Assembly (NCBI GenBank): GCA_965216105.1 | Contig: OZ244147.1 | Coordinates: 3,472,001-3,536,000 of the forward strand | Direction of reading: 5' to 3' | Source: JAALLB01 sp017643495 | Lineage (GTDB): Bacteria; Pseudomonadota; Alphaproteobacteria; Rhizobiales; Rhizobiaceae | DNA: 64,000 bases | Shown: positions 35,434-44,773 of the stretch, one piece after another | Numbering within the stretch: the stretch's first letter is position 1 | How the letters are laid out: the number at the start of each line of letters is the position of its first letter | The notes under the pieces: generated by a model | The model's input: the letters and a program-made list of their open reading frames with translations, nothing else | Database searches by the model: none | Told to the model about the DNA's origin: nothing | Made by a program: the position numbers and the translations under genes

Positions 35434-36441
35434 CTATTTGCGGGCTTCGATTACCTTGAACCCGTTGCCGGTTTCCAGAATTTCGTAGCCTCGGAACATG
35501 GCATCCAGTGTTTGTTCGTAAGGCAGGTTGCGGTTTGCCACCATCAGCAGTTTACCACCGGCCGGAAGGGTTGATGCCGCAACGGCTATGAACCGTTTGC
35601 CGAGTTCGGGATCAGCCGCCCTGCCAGTGTGAAACGGCGGGTTCATGACTACCCAGTCATAAGGCGTCTTGCGGAACTCGCTGGTCACATCGCACCAGTG
35701 AAACTCCAGATCACACGTTGCTGTTTTCAGGTTTCGCTTTGCCCCCTCCAGTGCGTGCCAGTCTGCTTCGAAAAGCGAAAGTGATGCGATACGACCGGAT
35801 CTGCGCAACAATTCAACCGACAAAAACCCCCATCCAGCGCCAAGGTCCGCTACCCGGCCGAATATCCGGTCACTGAAATGATTGACCAGCATTGAAGAAC
35901 CGGTATCCGGGCCATCTGCAGAAAACATGCCTTCCGCCATTTCATAACCATCAGCGTTACGTTCCAGCATGGGCAGTTCGACATCTTCCGAACCCGTCTT
36001 GACCACAGTGAAAACCATTGCATGGAATTTCGAGAAACTGTCGGCGATATTGCCAAACCTTGCCGCCCACTTGCGCAAGGAAGCAATGCCGGAAGTCTTG
36101 TCCCCGGCAATGATGACGCTCCCGCCGGTTTTGCACCAGTTCCATGCGCGGACAATATTGAATTCGTTGACGCTTCGATTACGCCCCGCACATACTATAA
36201 CCGCCCCGTAGCCATCCTGCAGGCGGTCTGCCAGCACCGGCTCTACCTGGTATCCAGCCTTCTGAAGTTCTTGGAAAGGCGGACGAAATGGCTGTTCGCA
36301 TACCAAAGCAGATATCAACCCGGAAGGCGCGTGCGGCAAAGGCACCGCATTGAACATCGCCCAGCGATCAGCGTCTGAAGGCAAGTTCAACAGGCCTCTT
36401 TCCAGCCCGAATACCAATGCGTGACGATAATCCTGTTTCAT
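35434..36441 (-). CDS. RsmC/RlmG-like class I SAM-dependent methyltransferase
   Basis: A 335-residue two-domain methyltransferase. The N-terminal half is a degenerate methyltransferase fold (VIVCAGRNRSVNEF). The C-terminal half has the SAM motif VADLGAGWGFLSVELLR near residue 200 and the N6/N2-type catalytic motif WVVMNPPFHTGR near residue 265. This layout is that of 16S rRNA m2G1207 (RsmC) and 23S m2G1835 (RlmG) enzymes; I cannot choose between them. ATG 36441 has CAGGT at about eight bases. Convergent with fabI. Confidence 0.83.
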   Translation of the reverse strand: MKQDYRHALVFGLERGLLNLPSDADRWAMFNAVPLPHAPSGLISALVCEQPFRPPFQELQKAGYQVEPVLADRLQDGYGAVIVCAGRNRSVNEFNIVRAWNWCKTGGSVIIAGDKTSGIASLRKWAARFGNIADSFSKFHAMVFTVVKTGSEDVELPMLERNADGYEMAEGMFSADGPDTGSSMLVNHFSDRIFGRVADLGAGWGFLSVELLRRSGRIASLSLFEADWHALEGAKRNLKTATCDLEFHWCDVTSEFRKTPYDWVVMNPPFHTGRAADPELGKRFIAVAASTLPAGGKLLMVANRNLPYEQTLDAMFRGYEILETGNGFKVIEARK

Positions 36442-36495
36442 GGGTTTGACCTGAAATCGCGTGCGGCATGCAGACAAGCCGTGATGCTGTCGTTC

Positions 36496-37131
36496 CTATC
36501 TGAACTGGCCAGACAAGCGAAAATTCTCAATCTCGCGTTCAATCTGCCCAAGTTCCGCTTCCTTTCGTCCCAGTTCGCGACTCAAGTCCGAAATATCAAA
36601 ACGATAATCACGGCTACGCCTGATCGCTTCATTTTCGTCGATCTTTCCCTTGGAACGCAGGGCTTCCAGATTACGGATATCTGCCTCTTTTGTGGAAATT
36701 CGACGACGGATCGAACTTATCTCATTGGCCTTGCCATGTTTCTTTCGTCCAAGTTCATAACCTGACCGGAAGGCTCCATCCAGTTCAACCGGACAGACGT
36801 TGTGATACGTTCGGCCGCGCTCGCCATGCGAGAGACCGTTCAGCGGCGTGCAGAAGCGCACAAGCCCTCTTTGATATCCCTGGTTCCACAAGGTCTGGTC
36901 AGGAACGATACCGGCTTTTTCACAAGAACGGACATGTTCGCCGAAGCGTGCCTGGGGTGCATGGCCTGCGGCGCCATCCTGCTCACCGATAACCTGCCAG
37001 TCAGCCGCAACACATTCTTCCTTCGACAGGGTCTGGCAAGCGGTGAGAACGACACCGAACAACAGCAGCAAAAAAAGCCCGAGGGGCTTGACGGCAGGAA
37101 CCTGTCTCATGTGGTGATCCCACCCATTCAT
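36496..37131 (-). CDS. DUF2799 lipoprotein with a coiled-coil tail
   Basis: A 211-residue exported lipoprotein with a hydrophobic leader LGLFLLLLFGVVLTAC ending in the lipobox Cys. The DUF2799 region is residues ~35-130, with several conserved Cys and GYQRGLVRFCTP and YHNVCP. The last 80 residues are charged and predicted coiled coil (KEADIRNLEALRSKG, LSRELGRKEAELGQIERE). The start at 37131 has GGAG six bases ahead; the longer frame would run into the pnp terminator. The function of the family is unknown. It lies between pnp and the methyltransferase on the same strand. Confidence 0.82.
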   Translation of the reverse strand: MNGWDHHMRQVPAVKPLGLFLLLLFGVVLTACQTLSKEECVAADWQVIGEQDGAAGHAPQARFGEHVRSCEKAGIVPDQTLWNQGYQRGLVRFCTPLNGLSHGERGRTYHNVCPVELDGAFRSGYELGRKKHGKANEISSIRRRISTKEADIRNLEALRSKGKIDENEAIRRSRDYRFDISDLSRELGRKEAELGQIEREIENFRLSGQFR

Positions 37132-37159
37132 GATTGTCTCCATGTGCCCCTGAACCTTA

Positions 37160-37187
37160 AACGAAAGGGCCGGGAAACCCCGGCCCT
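37160..37187 (-). terminator. Intrinsic terminator of pnp
   Basis: On the minus strand AGGGCCGGG pairs with CCCGGCCCT over nine bases with a four-base loop, followed by TTCGTTT. It starts 23 bases after the pnp stop. Confidence 0.75.
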
Positions 37188-37209
37188 CAAGCATTAATGG
37201 AAAAGATGA

Positions 37210-39348
37210 TCAATCATCATCGCCGTCATCATCTTCGTCTTCTTCGACAAACTCCTTGCCGGTTTCCTGATCAACAACCTTCATCGAAAGGCGGACCTTC
37301 CCGCGATCGTCAAAGCCCATAAGCTTTACCCAGACCTTGTCACCTTCCTTGACCACATCAGTAGTCTTGCCAACACGCTCGGAAGCAAGCTGGGAAATAT
37401 GGACAAGTCCGTCGCGGGAACCGAAGAAGTTCACGAATGCACCGAAATCAACCGTCTTGACGACAGTTCCCTCATAGATCACGCCAACTTCCGGATCGTC
37501 GGTGATTGAGCGAATCCACTTGACTGCAGCTTCGATTTCTTTAGCTGAAGACGAAGCCACCTTGACGGAACCGTCATCTTCAATGGAGACCTTGGCGCCG
37601 GTCTTTTCAACAATTTCACGAATGACCTTGCCGCCGGAACCGATAACCTCACGGATTTTGTCGGTCGGAATCTTGAATGACTCAATTCGAGGAGCGAATT
37701 CGCCAAGCTCGGCGCGACCTTCAGCAATCGCCTTGTTCATTTCACCGAGAATGTGCTCACGACCACCCTTGGCCTGTTCCAGAGCGATCTTCATGATCTC
37801 CTCTGTAATTCCGGTGATCTTGATGTCCATCTGAAGGGAAGTGATCCCGTCCGAAGTACCGGCAACCTTGAAATCCATGTCGCCGAGATGGTCCTCGTCA
37901 CCCAGAATGTCAGAAAGAACAGCGAAATCATCGCCTTCCTTGATCAATCCCATCGCAATACCAGCAACAGGAGCCTTGAGCGGAACACCTGCATCCATGA
38001 AGGCAAGCGACGTACCACAAACCGTTGCCATGGAAGAGGAGCCATTGGATTCGGTGATTTCGGAGACTGCCCTCAAAGTGTAGGGAAATTCTTCCTGTGA
38101 TGGCAAAACAGCCTTCACTGCCCGCCAGGCAAGCTTGCCGTGGCCAATCTCGCGACGTGAGGTAAAGCCGATGCGACCAGTTTCACCAACCGAGTATGGC
38201 GGGAAATTGTAGTGCAACAGGAAGTTTTCCTTGTATGTGCCTGTCAGCGCATCAATCATCTGCTCGTCATCAGATGTACCAAGCGTGGCAACGACCAGCG
38301 CCTGTGTTTCTCCGCGGGTGAACAGCGCAGAGCCGTGGGCGCGTGGCAGAAGGCCAACTTCCGCTTCAATGGCTCGCACGGTTGAAAGGTCACGCCCATC
38401 AATCCGTTTGCCGGTCTTGATGATGGAACCCCGGACCACATCGGCCTGGACCGTCTTTACAACTTCGCCAAGTACGTTGGCTTCGTCGTCGGTTGATTCT
38501 TCTGTGAGAAACTCTTCCTTGGCTTTTGCCTTGGCTGCATCAAGTGCGTTGTAACGCTCCTGCTTGTCGGAAATCGTGTATGCGGCCTCGATATCAGAAC
38601 CGATAAGCGAAACCACTTTTCCGCGCAGTTCCGAATGATCTGGAACTACATGCTCGCGTGGCTCCTTGGCAGCTTTTTCGGCAAGCTGGACAACTGCATC
38701 AATAACAGGCTGGAACTCGCGATGACCAAACATCACCGCTCCCAGCATGACTTCTTCTGAAAGCTGGTCAGCTTCGGATTCGACCATCAGAACCGCGTCA
38801 TTTGTACCGGCAACAACCAGATCCAGACCGGATTCAGGCATTTCATCAATATTCGGGTTGAGTACGTATTCGCCATCGATCAGGCCAACGCGGGAAGCAC
38901 CAATCGGACCGCGGAAAGGTACACCTGAAAGGGTCAGTGCTGCAGATGCTGCAACCATCGCCACGATATCCGGATCGTTTTCCATGTCATGGCTGATGAC
39001 CATGCATGTGACCTGGGTGTCGTTCTTGTAGCCATCAGCAAAAAGAGGACGTATCGGGCGGTCAATCAGCCGGGATACAAGTGTCTCCTTTTCAGACGGC
39101 CTTGCTTCGCGTTTGAAATAGCCGCCAGGGATCTTGCCTGCAGCATAGGCTTTTTCGATGTAGTTCACTGTCAGCGGGAAAAAATCGACACCTGTCTTGG
39201 GTGTCTTGTCAGATACAACCGCACACATGACTGTGGTTTCGCCATATGTGGCAATAACACAGGCATCTGACTGACGGGCAATCTTGCCGGTTTCGATGGT
39301 CAGCGGACGGCCGCCCCATTCGATTTCTACCATATGATGTTCAAACAT
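37210..39348 (-). CDS. pnp: Polyribonucleotide nucleotidyltransferase
   Basis: A 712-residue 3'-5' phosphorolytic exoribonuclease, core of the RNA degradosome. Two RNase PH domains are seen, the second with YNFPPYSVGETGR and RREIGHGKLAWRA near residue 400. A KH domain (IPTDKIREVIGSGGKVIREI) is near 560 and the S1 domain (GTVVKTVDFGAFVNFFGSRD) near 630, ending in an acidic Asp/Glu tail. It lies downstream of rpsO on the same strand, as is general in bacteria, with a hairpin between them. Confidence 0.98.
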   Translation of the reverse strand: MFEHHMVEIEWGGRPLTIETGKIARQSDACVIATYGETTVMCAVVSDKTPKTGVDFFPLTVNYIEKAYAAGKIPGGYFKREARPSEKETLVSRLIDRPIRPLFADGYKNDTQVTCMVISHDMENDPDIVAMVAASAALTLSGVPFRGPIGASRVGLIDGEYVLNPNIDEMPESGLDLVVAGTNDAVLMVESEADQLSEEVMLGAVMFGHREFQPVIDAVVQLAEKAAKEPREHVVPDHSELRGKVVSLIGSDIEAAYTISDKQERYNALDAAKAKAKEEFLTEESTDDEANVLGEVVKTVQADVVRGSIIKTGKRIDGRDLSTVRAIEAEVGLLPRAHGSALFTRGETQALVVATLGTSDDEQMIDALTGTYKENFLLHYNFPPYSVGETGRIGFTSRREIGHGKLAWRAVKAVLPSQEEFPYTLRAVSEITESNGSSSMATVCGTSLAFMDAGVPLKAPVAGIAMGLIKEGDDFAVLSDILGDEDHLGDMDFKVAGTSDGITSLQMDIKITGITEEIMKIALEQAKGGREHILGEMNKAIAEGRAELGEFAPRIESFKIPTDKIREVIGSGGKVIREIVEKTGAKVSIEDDGSVKVASSSAKEIEAAVKWIRSITDDPEVGVIYEGTVVKTVDFGAFVNFFGSRDGLVHISQLASERVGKTTDVVKEGDKVWVKLMGFDDRGKVRLSMKVVDQETGKEFVEEDEDDDGDDD

Positions 39349-39567
39349 TTTTCGTCCTTACATGGTGCGTGCGGCTACCCGTTGGTCGGGCAGGCCGGTT
39401 CATCGCACATATTTAACCTGTCTGTGGAGGCCCGGGTTCGTCCCAAGGGCAAGACAACGAGGGGTCTTCCTGAAAAAGACCGCTTGCAATCCTGCCCCTT
39501 GATGCGCAGGCCTGTTATTTACAAATCACATTCACGGACAAACAGGAAACAACCGTAAAAGTGAAAA

Positions 39568-39598
39568 GGCGCGACACGGATATTCTCCGGGCCGCGCC
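39568..39598 (-). terminator. Hairpin between rpsO and pnp
   Basis: GGCGCG and CGCGCC arms with a partly paired interior (GGA/TCC), followed on the minus strand by TTTT, start nine bases past the rpsO stop. This is the position of the terminator/processing stem between rpsO and pnp in other bacteria; some read-through would feed pnp. Confidence 0.6.
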
Positions 39599-39606
39599 AA
39601 AATCCG

Positions 39607-39876
39607 TTACCGGCGAATGCCTAGACGCTGGATCAAATCCCGGTAACGGGCTTCATCCTTTGCCTTTGTATAGTCGAGCAGTTTGCGGCGTTGCGCCACG
39701 ATCTTCAAAAGGCCGCGACGGGAATGGTTATCCTTCTTGTGGCCCTTGAAATGCTCTGTAAGATTGTTGATGCGCTCTGTGAGAATTGCAATCTGCACTT
39801 CCGGCGAACCTGTGTCACCATCCTTGAGCGCGTATTCCTTCACAAGCTCCTGCTTGCGTTCCTGGGTAATCGACAT
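39607..39876 (-). CDS. rpsO: 30S ribosomal protein S15
   Basis: An 89-residue primary 16S-rRNA binding protein of the 30S platform. TGSPEVQIAILTERINNL and DNHSRRGLLKIVAQRRKLLD are the family signature, and length is normal. It sits between truB and pnp as in many proteobacteria. A ribosome site AAGGAGATAAATCCG precedes the ATG. Confidence 0.98.
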   Translation of the reverse strand: MSITQERKQELVKEYALKDGDTGSPEVQIAILTERINNLTEHFKGHKKDNHSRRGLLKIVAQRRKLLDYTKAKDEARYRDLIQRLGIRR

Positions 39877-39956
39877 CGGATTTATCTCCTTGTGAGCCGA
39901 AGCTCGGGGTTATGAAGTCGCCGGCTGCCAAGATGTCGTCCAGCAGCGGCCATGAT

Positions 39957-39982
39957 AAAAGAAAACGGACCATATGGCCCGT
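39957..39982 (-). terminator. Probable terminator after truB
   Basis: On the minus strand ACGGGCC and GGTCCGT form a seven-pair stem with one G-U and an ATAT loop, followed by TTTCTTTTAT. It lies 120 bases past truB and about 80 upstream of rpsO, so rpsO-pnp probably has its own promoter close by. Confidence 0.65.
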
Positions 39983-40101
39983 TATCGCGGGTTCTATAGG
40001 CCATTTTGAAAGATAATGCCAGTCCTTTTGTTGTATCCGGAATCACTGGCAATATTGCCGGAAACCCGCTCAGTTACTGGTTACCTGACCTTGTATTCAC
40101 C

Positions 40102-41025
40102 TCACAGAAAAGAATGGCGGAAGACGCGCTTGGGCCGAAACTGGCCCTTGTCGACATCGCCCAGCGCAACCAGTTCATCGCCGTGAGAGGCGAAAGCTTC
40201 ATCGGCCTTCACGATTGCATCCCGCCCCCGCAAAACAATGGCGTTGCCAAGACGCAAACGATGGGCCTGCTCCCTGTTTACCGGTACTTCCAGCAAATCA
40301 TCAATCGCGCTACCGGTTGTGAACAATTCATCATCAAGGGCTTCAAGATCACCTTCCAACCCGGTCAGTTCGTCAAGTTTGACCATGTCTTCTTCGAGAA
40401 ACGGACCGACTCTGGTACGGCGCAGCTCACTGATATGGCCAAAGCAACCGAGTTCGCGCCCCATGTCCCGGGCAATTGCCCTGACATAAGTCCCCTTTCC
40501 GCAAACCACTTCGAACGTTGATTTGTCGGGGCTGCTGTCAACCATTGTCAGCGTATCGATAAATACGGTTCTCGGTTCGATCTCCACTTCCTCACCGTCA
40601 CGAGCCAGCTTGTAAGCCCGCTCACCGTTTATTTTCACTGCAGAAAACCTGGGCGGGACCTGTTTTACCTCGCCGATATAGGATGGGAGAATGGCAAGTA
40701 TCTCGTCCTTGTTCGGCCGTTTTTCGGATGTTTCAACCGCCTCGCCTTCAAGGTCGTCTGTATTGGTTTCCATACCCCACGAAACCGTAAACCGATAGGC
40801 TTTTTCTCCATCCATGATGTAAGGAACGGTTCTTGTCGCTTCTCCCAGGGCAAGCGGCAACATGCCGGAAGCAAGCGGGTCGAGCGTGCCGGCATGTCCT
40901 GCTTTTGCTGCCTGATAGAGCCACTTGATCTTTGAAACGCACTGGGTGGAGCCAATGCCAACGGGCTTGTCCAGAACGACCCATCCCGAGACCGGGCGTC
41001 CCTTTTTCTTTCGTTGCCTGCTCAT
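40102..41025 (-). CDS. truB: tRNA pseudouridine(55) synthase
   Basis: A 307-residue enzyme that makes pseudouridine 55 in the T-loop of tRNAs. The catalytic Asp is in HAGTLDPLASGMLPL near residue 48; VPPRFSAVKINGERAY and GKGTYVRAIARDMG are further family motifs. It lies 33 bases after rbfA in the rimP-nusA-infB cluster. Confidence 0.97.
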   Translation of the reverse strand: MSRQRKKKGRPVSGWVVLDKPVGIGSTQCVSKIKWLYQAAKAGHAGTLDPLASGMLPLALGEATRTVPYIMDGEKAYRFTVSWGMETNTDDLEGEAVETSEKRPNKDEILAILPSYIGEVKQVPPRFSAVKINGERAYKLARDGEEVEIEPRTVFIDTLTMVDSSPDKSTFEVVCGKGTYVRAIARDMGRELGCFGHISELRRTRVGPFLEEDMVKLDELTGLEGDLEALDDELFTTGSAIDDLLEVPVNREQAHRLRLGNAIVLRGRDAIVKADEAFASHGDELVALGDVDKGQFRPKRVFRHSFL

Positions 41026-41058
41026 GCAGCACTTTCCTTGCGCAGAGTATCGATCAAA

Positions 41059-41463
41059 TCAATCTTCCCCGTCGTCCTTGTCGAGATCACGGGCGACTTC
41101 GGGGCTATGCAACAATTCGTCAATTCTTGAATAGTTGTTGAAACTCGTGTCTTCTCGAAACCGGATTTCCGGCATGTATTTCATCTGGGCCAGTGCCGGT
41201 GCCAGTTTACCCCGAATGTATCTGGCATTGTTTGAAAGCGCCTTGATTACAGGCTTTGCATCACCTCCGCCAAGCGGAGAAACAAAGGCTGTTGCGATCT
41301 TGAGATCAGGCGACATCGAGACTTCCGACACGGAGACAATGTTTCTCTCCAAGACCGGATCAGACAATTCACCGCGCTGCAGCAATCTTGTCAGCTCATG
41401 GCGAACCAGTTCACCAACGCGCAATTGCCGCTGCGACGGCCCTTTTTTCGAAAACCTGGACAT
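41059..41463 (-). CDS. rbfA: 30S ribosome-binding factor A
   Basis: A 134-residue KH-type factor that helps 16S rRNA 5'-end maturation and cold adaptation. It opens with SQRQLRVGELVRHELTRLL, with SVSEVSMSPDLKIATAFVSP and the C-terminal MPEIRFREDTSFNNYSRIDE typical of the family. It follows infB by 58 bases and precedes truB, the standard order. Confidence 0.96.
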   Translation of the reverse strand: MSRFSKKGPSQRQLRVGELVRHELTRLLQRGELSDPVLERNIVSVSEVSMSPDLKIATAFVSPLGGGDAKPVIKALSNNARYIRGKLAPALAQMKYMPEIRFREDTSFNNYSRIDELLHSPEVARDLDKDDGED

Positions 41464-41521
41464 ACATCATCCCTGCAAGTTCTGACCCGGGATGGAACCT
41501 GGTCAGTCTGGATGGATACTA

Positions 41522-44050
41522 TTATAGCGAGCGCTCTATATGCTCCACACGGAAGCATTCGATGACATCGCCCTGGCGGATATCCTGATAGTTCTCAAAT
41601 GCCATGCCGCATTCCTGACCGGCCGGCACTTCAGAAACTTCATCCTTGAAGCGCTTCAATGTTGAAAGCTTTCCTTCGTGTATCACGACATTGTCACGTA
41701 GCAAGCGGACACCGGAACCACGCTCCACCTTGCCTTCTGAAATCCGACAACCGGCAACCTTGCCAACTTTGGACACATTGAAGACTTCCAGAATTTCCGC
41801 GTAGCCGAGGAAAGTTTCCCGCCTTTCCGGCGCAAGCATGCCGGACATTACAGACTTGATATCATCAACCAGGTCGTAAATGACCGAATAATACCTGATC
41901 TCAATACCTTCAGCCTCTGCAGCATCCCGCGCCTGCTTGTTGGCACGAACGTTGAAGGCCAGAATTGGCGCATTTGATGCAGCAGCAAGCGCAACATCGG
42001 ATTCGGTAATCGCACCAACCCCGGAATGAACGACCCGGGCCTGAACCTCGTCGGTATTCATTTTCTCGAGAGCCTGCTGGATCGCCTCCGCGGAACCCTG
42101 TACGTCAGCCTTGAGCACAACAGCAGCTTCCTGCAGGTCGTTGGACTGCAATTGCGTCATCATCTGCTCAAGTGAACCACGTGAACCTGCAGCGCGGGCA
42201 ACGGCTTTTTCGCGTGAGAGACGCTGTCGATAATCCGAGATTTCACGGGCACGTGCCTCGGATTCGACAACACCAATACGGTCGCCGGCAGACGGCGTGC
42301 CGTTCAGGCCAAGAATTTCTGCAGGCATGGATGGCGGAGCCTCAGGCACCTGATCACCATGGTCGTTGACGATCGCACGGACCTTGCCCCACTCATCACC
42401 GGCAATGACAATGTCACCAACCTTGAGTGTACCGCGATTGACAAGAACCGTTGCGACGGGACCACGTCCCTTGTCGAGTTTGGATTCAATGATCACACCC
42501 TCACCCGGCCGGTCTGGATCAGCTTTCAAATCAAGCAGTTCCGACTGAAGGATGATTGCCTCAAGCAGTTTGTCGAGATTGGTACCCTTGGTCGCTGACA
42601 CTTCAACAGTAAGGGTTTCACCCCCCATGTCTTCGACGAAGACTTCATGCTGAAGCAGCTCGGTCTTCACCTTGTTTGCATCTGCAGCAGGCTTGTCGAT
42701 CTTGTTGATTGCAACAATGATCGGGACCCCTGCGGCCTTGGCGTGATTGATCGACTCAATTGTCTGGGGCATCACGCTGTCATCGGCAGCTACCACCAGA
42801 ATCGCAATATCGGTAATTTGCGCACCACGGGCACGCATTGATGTAAATGCCTCGTGACCCGGCGTATCGATAAATGAAATCAACTGGCCATCATGTTCGA
42901 CCTGATAGGCGCCAATATGCTGGGTAATGCCACCAGCTTCACCGGCAGCAACATCAGCATTGCGCAAAGCGTCCAGCAGCGAGGTCTTGCCGTGATCGAC
43001 ATGTCCCATGATCGTGACAACCGGAGGACGTGACACCATCGCCTCTTCGTTGTCCGGCGCATCAAAAATGCCTTCCTCGATATCCGAGTCCGAAACACGG
43101 CGGACCGTATGACCAAATTCCTCGGTAATCAGTTCAGCCGTATCCGCATCAATAATGTCACCGGGCTTCATCATTTGGCCCTGCTGCATCAGATACTTGA
43201 TAACGTCGACCGAACGCTCGGACATGCGGTTGGCAAGTTCCTGGATCGTAATTGTCTCGGGAAGCTGCACTTCACGGGCAACTTTCTCACGCGGACCGGA
43301 TGATTGCTGGGCTGCGCGTTTTGCCTTTTCCTGACGACGCTTGAGTGCAGCCAGCGAAGGTCCGCGCTTGCCGCGTTCCTCATCCAGCGCATTGCTTAGC
43401 GTAAGCTTGGTCTTGCGACGGTCATCGCCACCCTTGCCGCGTGACGGTTTTGGCGGCTCTTCCGGCTTCTTGCGCTCAAACGGCTTCAATTCCTTCGGCT
43501 TCTGCTCATCGCGAGCAGCAGGCTTAACAGCGCCTTCCTCAGCCTTGGCCGCAACAGCGGATGCGTCTGCAGCTGCGATGCGGGCGGCTTCAGCCTCTTC
43601 TGCAGCCTTTTGCTTCTCGGCTTCTTCACGCTCGGCGTCTTCGCGGGCCTTTCTTTCAGCCCGCTCCTTGTCTTCCTGCTCGCGGCGACGGGCTTCTTCT
43701 TCAGCCTTTACGCGATCTTCCGCCTCACGGGATTTGGCTTCTTCCAGCGCGCGCTGGCGGGCCTCCATCTCGTTCCTTGAGAGGCTGGAAGCCATTGAAT
43801 CCGTAGCAGGGTCGGGAACCGGTGTTGCCGGAGGGCGTGGAGGCGCAGGTGTTTCCTTCCTCACCGTAGCCACAGCAGGACCATCGCCAGGTTTTGTAAT
43901 CCGGCGTTTGCGCGTCTCAACCACAACCGACTTTGAACGACCGTGAGAGAAATTCTGACGTACCGTTCCCTGCGAGACACCCCCGCCACGCAACGTCAGT
44001 TTCTTTTTCTTTTCCGGAGCGGCGTTCTTGTCGCCTTCATTTTCGCTCAT
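41522..44050 (-). CDS. infB: Translation initiation factor IF-2
   Basis: An 842-residue GTPase that brings initiator tRNA to the 30S subunit. The N-terminal ~250 residues are alphaproteobacterial in style, with a basic start (KKKKLTLRGGG) and a long charged Ala/Glu/Arg coiled coil. The IF2_N domain lies around 265-315. G-domain motifs are VTIMGHVDHGKTSLLDALR near 345, DTPGHEAF and NKIDKP, then domains II-IV with GVGAITESDVALAAAS. Good length for the class. The strongly biased N-terminus produces long spurious antisense frames. Confidence 0.98.
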   Translation of the reverse strand: MSENEGDKNAAPEKKKKLTLRGGGVSQGTVRQNFSHGRSKSVVVETRKRRITKPGDGPAVATVRKETPAPPRPPATPVPDPATDSMASSLSRNEMEARQRALEEAKSREAEDRVKAEEEARRREQEDKERAERKAREDAEREEAEKQKAAEEAEAARIAAADASAVAAKAEEGAVKPAARDEQKPKELKPFERKKPEEPPKPSRGKGGDDRRKTKLTLSNALDEERGKRGPSLAALKRRQEKAKRAAQQSSGPREKVAREVQLPETITIQELANRMSERSVDVIKYLMQQGQMMKPGDIIDADTAELITEEFGHTVRRVSDSDIEEGIFDAPDNEEAMVSRPPVVTIMGHVDHGKTSLLDALRNADVAAGEAGGITQHIGAYQVEHDGQLISFIDTPGHEAFTSMRARGAQITDIAILVVAADDSVMPQTIESINHAKAAGVPIIVAINKIDKPAADANKVKTELLQHEVFVEDMGGETLTVEVSATKGTNLDKLLEAIILQSELLDLKADPDRPGEGVIIESKLDKGRGPVATVLVNRGTLKVGDIVIAGDEWGKVRAIVNDHGDQVPEAPPSMPAEILGLNGTPSAGDRIGVVESEARAREISDYRQRLSREKAVARAAGSRGSLEQMMTQLQSNDLQEAAVVLKADVQGSAEAIQQALEKMNTDEVQARVVHSGVGAITESDVALAAASNAPILAFNVRANKQARDAAEAEGIEIRYYSVIYDLVDDIKSVMSGMLAPERRETFLGYAEILEVFNVSKVGKVAGCRISEGKVERGSGVRLLRDNVVIHEGKLSTLKRFKDEVSEVPAGQECGMAFENYQDIRQGDVIECFRVEHIERSL

Positions 44051-44123
44051 GCTTTACCTTATTACTCTTTCTTGGCCGCTTTTTGGACCTTGTGCGGGAT
44101 AAAATCCAGCACTTTATTGAATT

Positions 44124-44747
44124 TCATTTCGCTTTTTCAAGCACCGGGGCATCTTCGCCCCTGTATCGCCGGAGCCTTTCCAGCATGATCTGCAACCTGT
44201 CAGCCATTCCCCCTGACAGAATTGCCAGGTGCATGACGTTAACTCCGCCGGTTGCTCCATCAAGCTCTGCACTTGCAAAGCTGCGAAACAACGGAAGGTT
44301 CAATCCGTCATGCAGTTCAAGTGTTCTCAGGGCAAAACCCATTTTTGTAACACCGTCTGCACCGGCATCGGAGGCCATCAGCAGCAAACCGGCCTCGCCG
44401 CTGCGCATGGCAGCTTCGGCCTTTGCCTGCCCGGGTACAACAACACCAGCCTTCTTAGCCAGTGAAATCACATCAAGTGCATTCCTGCACATCAGGCTCT
44501 CGACCAGATCAGGCAGGTCTTTCCCTGCCTCAACCTTCGCCTTGAAGCCTCTTGAAAAAAGCCCTTTGGCTACCGCCTGTTGCACCAATGCCTTGTCGCA
44601 TGACACCCATACGCCCCGGCCAGGCAGCTTGCGTTTCAGATCAGGAACAACGCGGTTTTCCGGATCCAGAACAAACCGGACCATCAGGTCCGGGGACTGC
44701 TCCGTACGGGTAACGATGCAAGTGCGAGGGTTCATATCCCGTTTCAC
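44124..44747 (-). CDS. YlxR RNA-binding domain fused to an L7Ae-like domain
   Basis: A 207-residue protein found between nusA and infB. The first ~90 residues are YlxR (RTCIVTRTEQSPDLMVRFVL, LPGRGVWVSCD). The second half is L7Ae/eL8-like (VISLAKKAGVVVPGQAKAEA, GLLLMASDAGADGV). YlxR proteins are thought to bind RNA or nucleoid components; the fusion to an L7Ae domain is usual in alphaproteobacteria. It is 26 bases after nusA and about 70 before infB. Confidence 0.9.
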   Translation of the reverse strand: MKRDMNPRTCIVTRTEQSPDLMVRFVLDPENRVVPDLKRKLPGRGVWVSCDKALVQQAVAKGLFSRGFKAKVEAGKDLPDLVESLMCRNALDVISLAKKAGVVVPGQAKAEAAMRSGEAGLLLMASDAGADGVTKMGFALRTLELHDGLNLPLFRSFASAELDGATGGVNVMHLAILSGGMADRLQIMLERLRRYRGEDAPVLEKAK

Positions 44748-44773
44748 CGCATCTCCCTTCGTTCCGAACCACG

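Noticed and set aside
43341..43946. 201-residue plus-strand frame antisense to infB
   Set aside because: Low-complexity Ser/Ala-rich product that mirrors the repetitive coiled-coil coding of IF-2. No ribosome site or family features.
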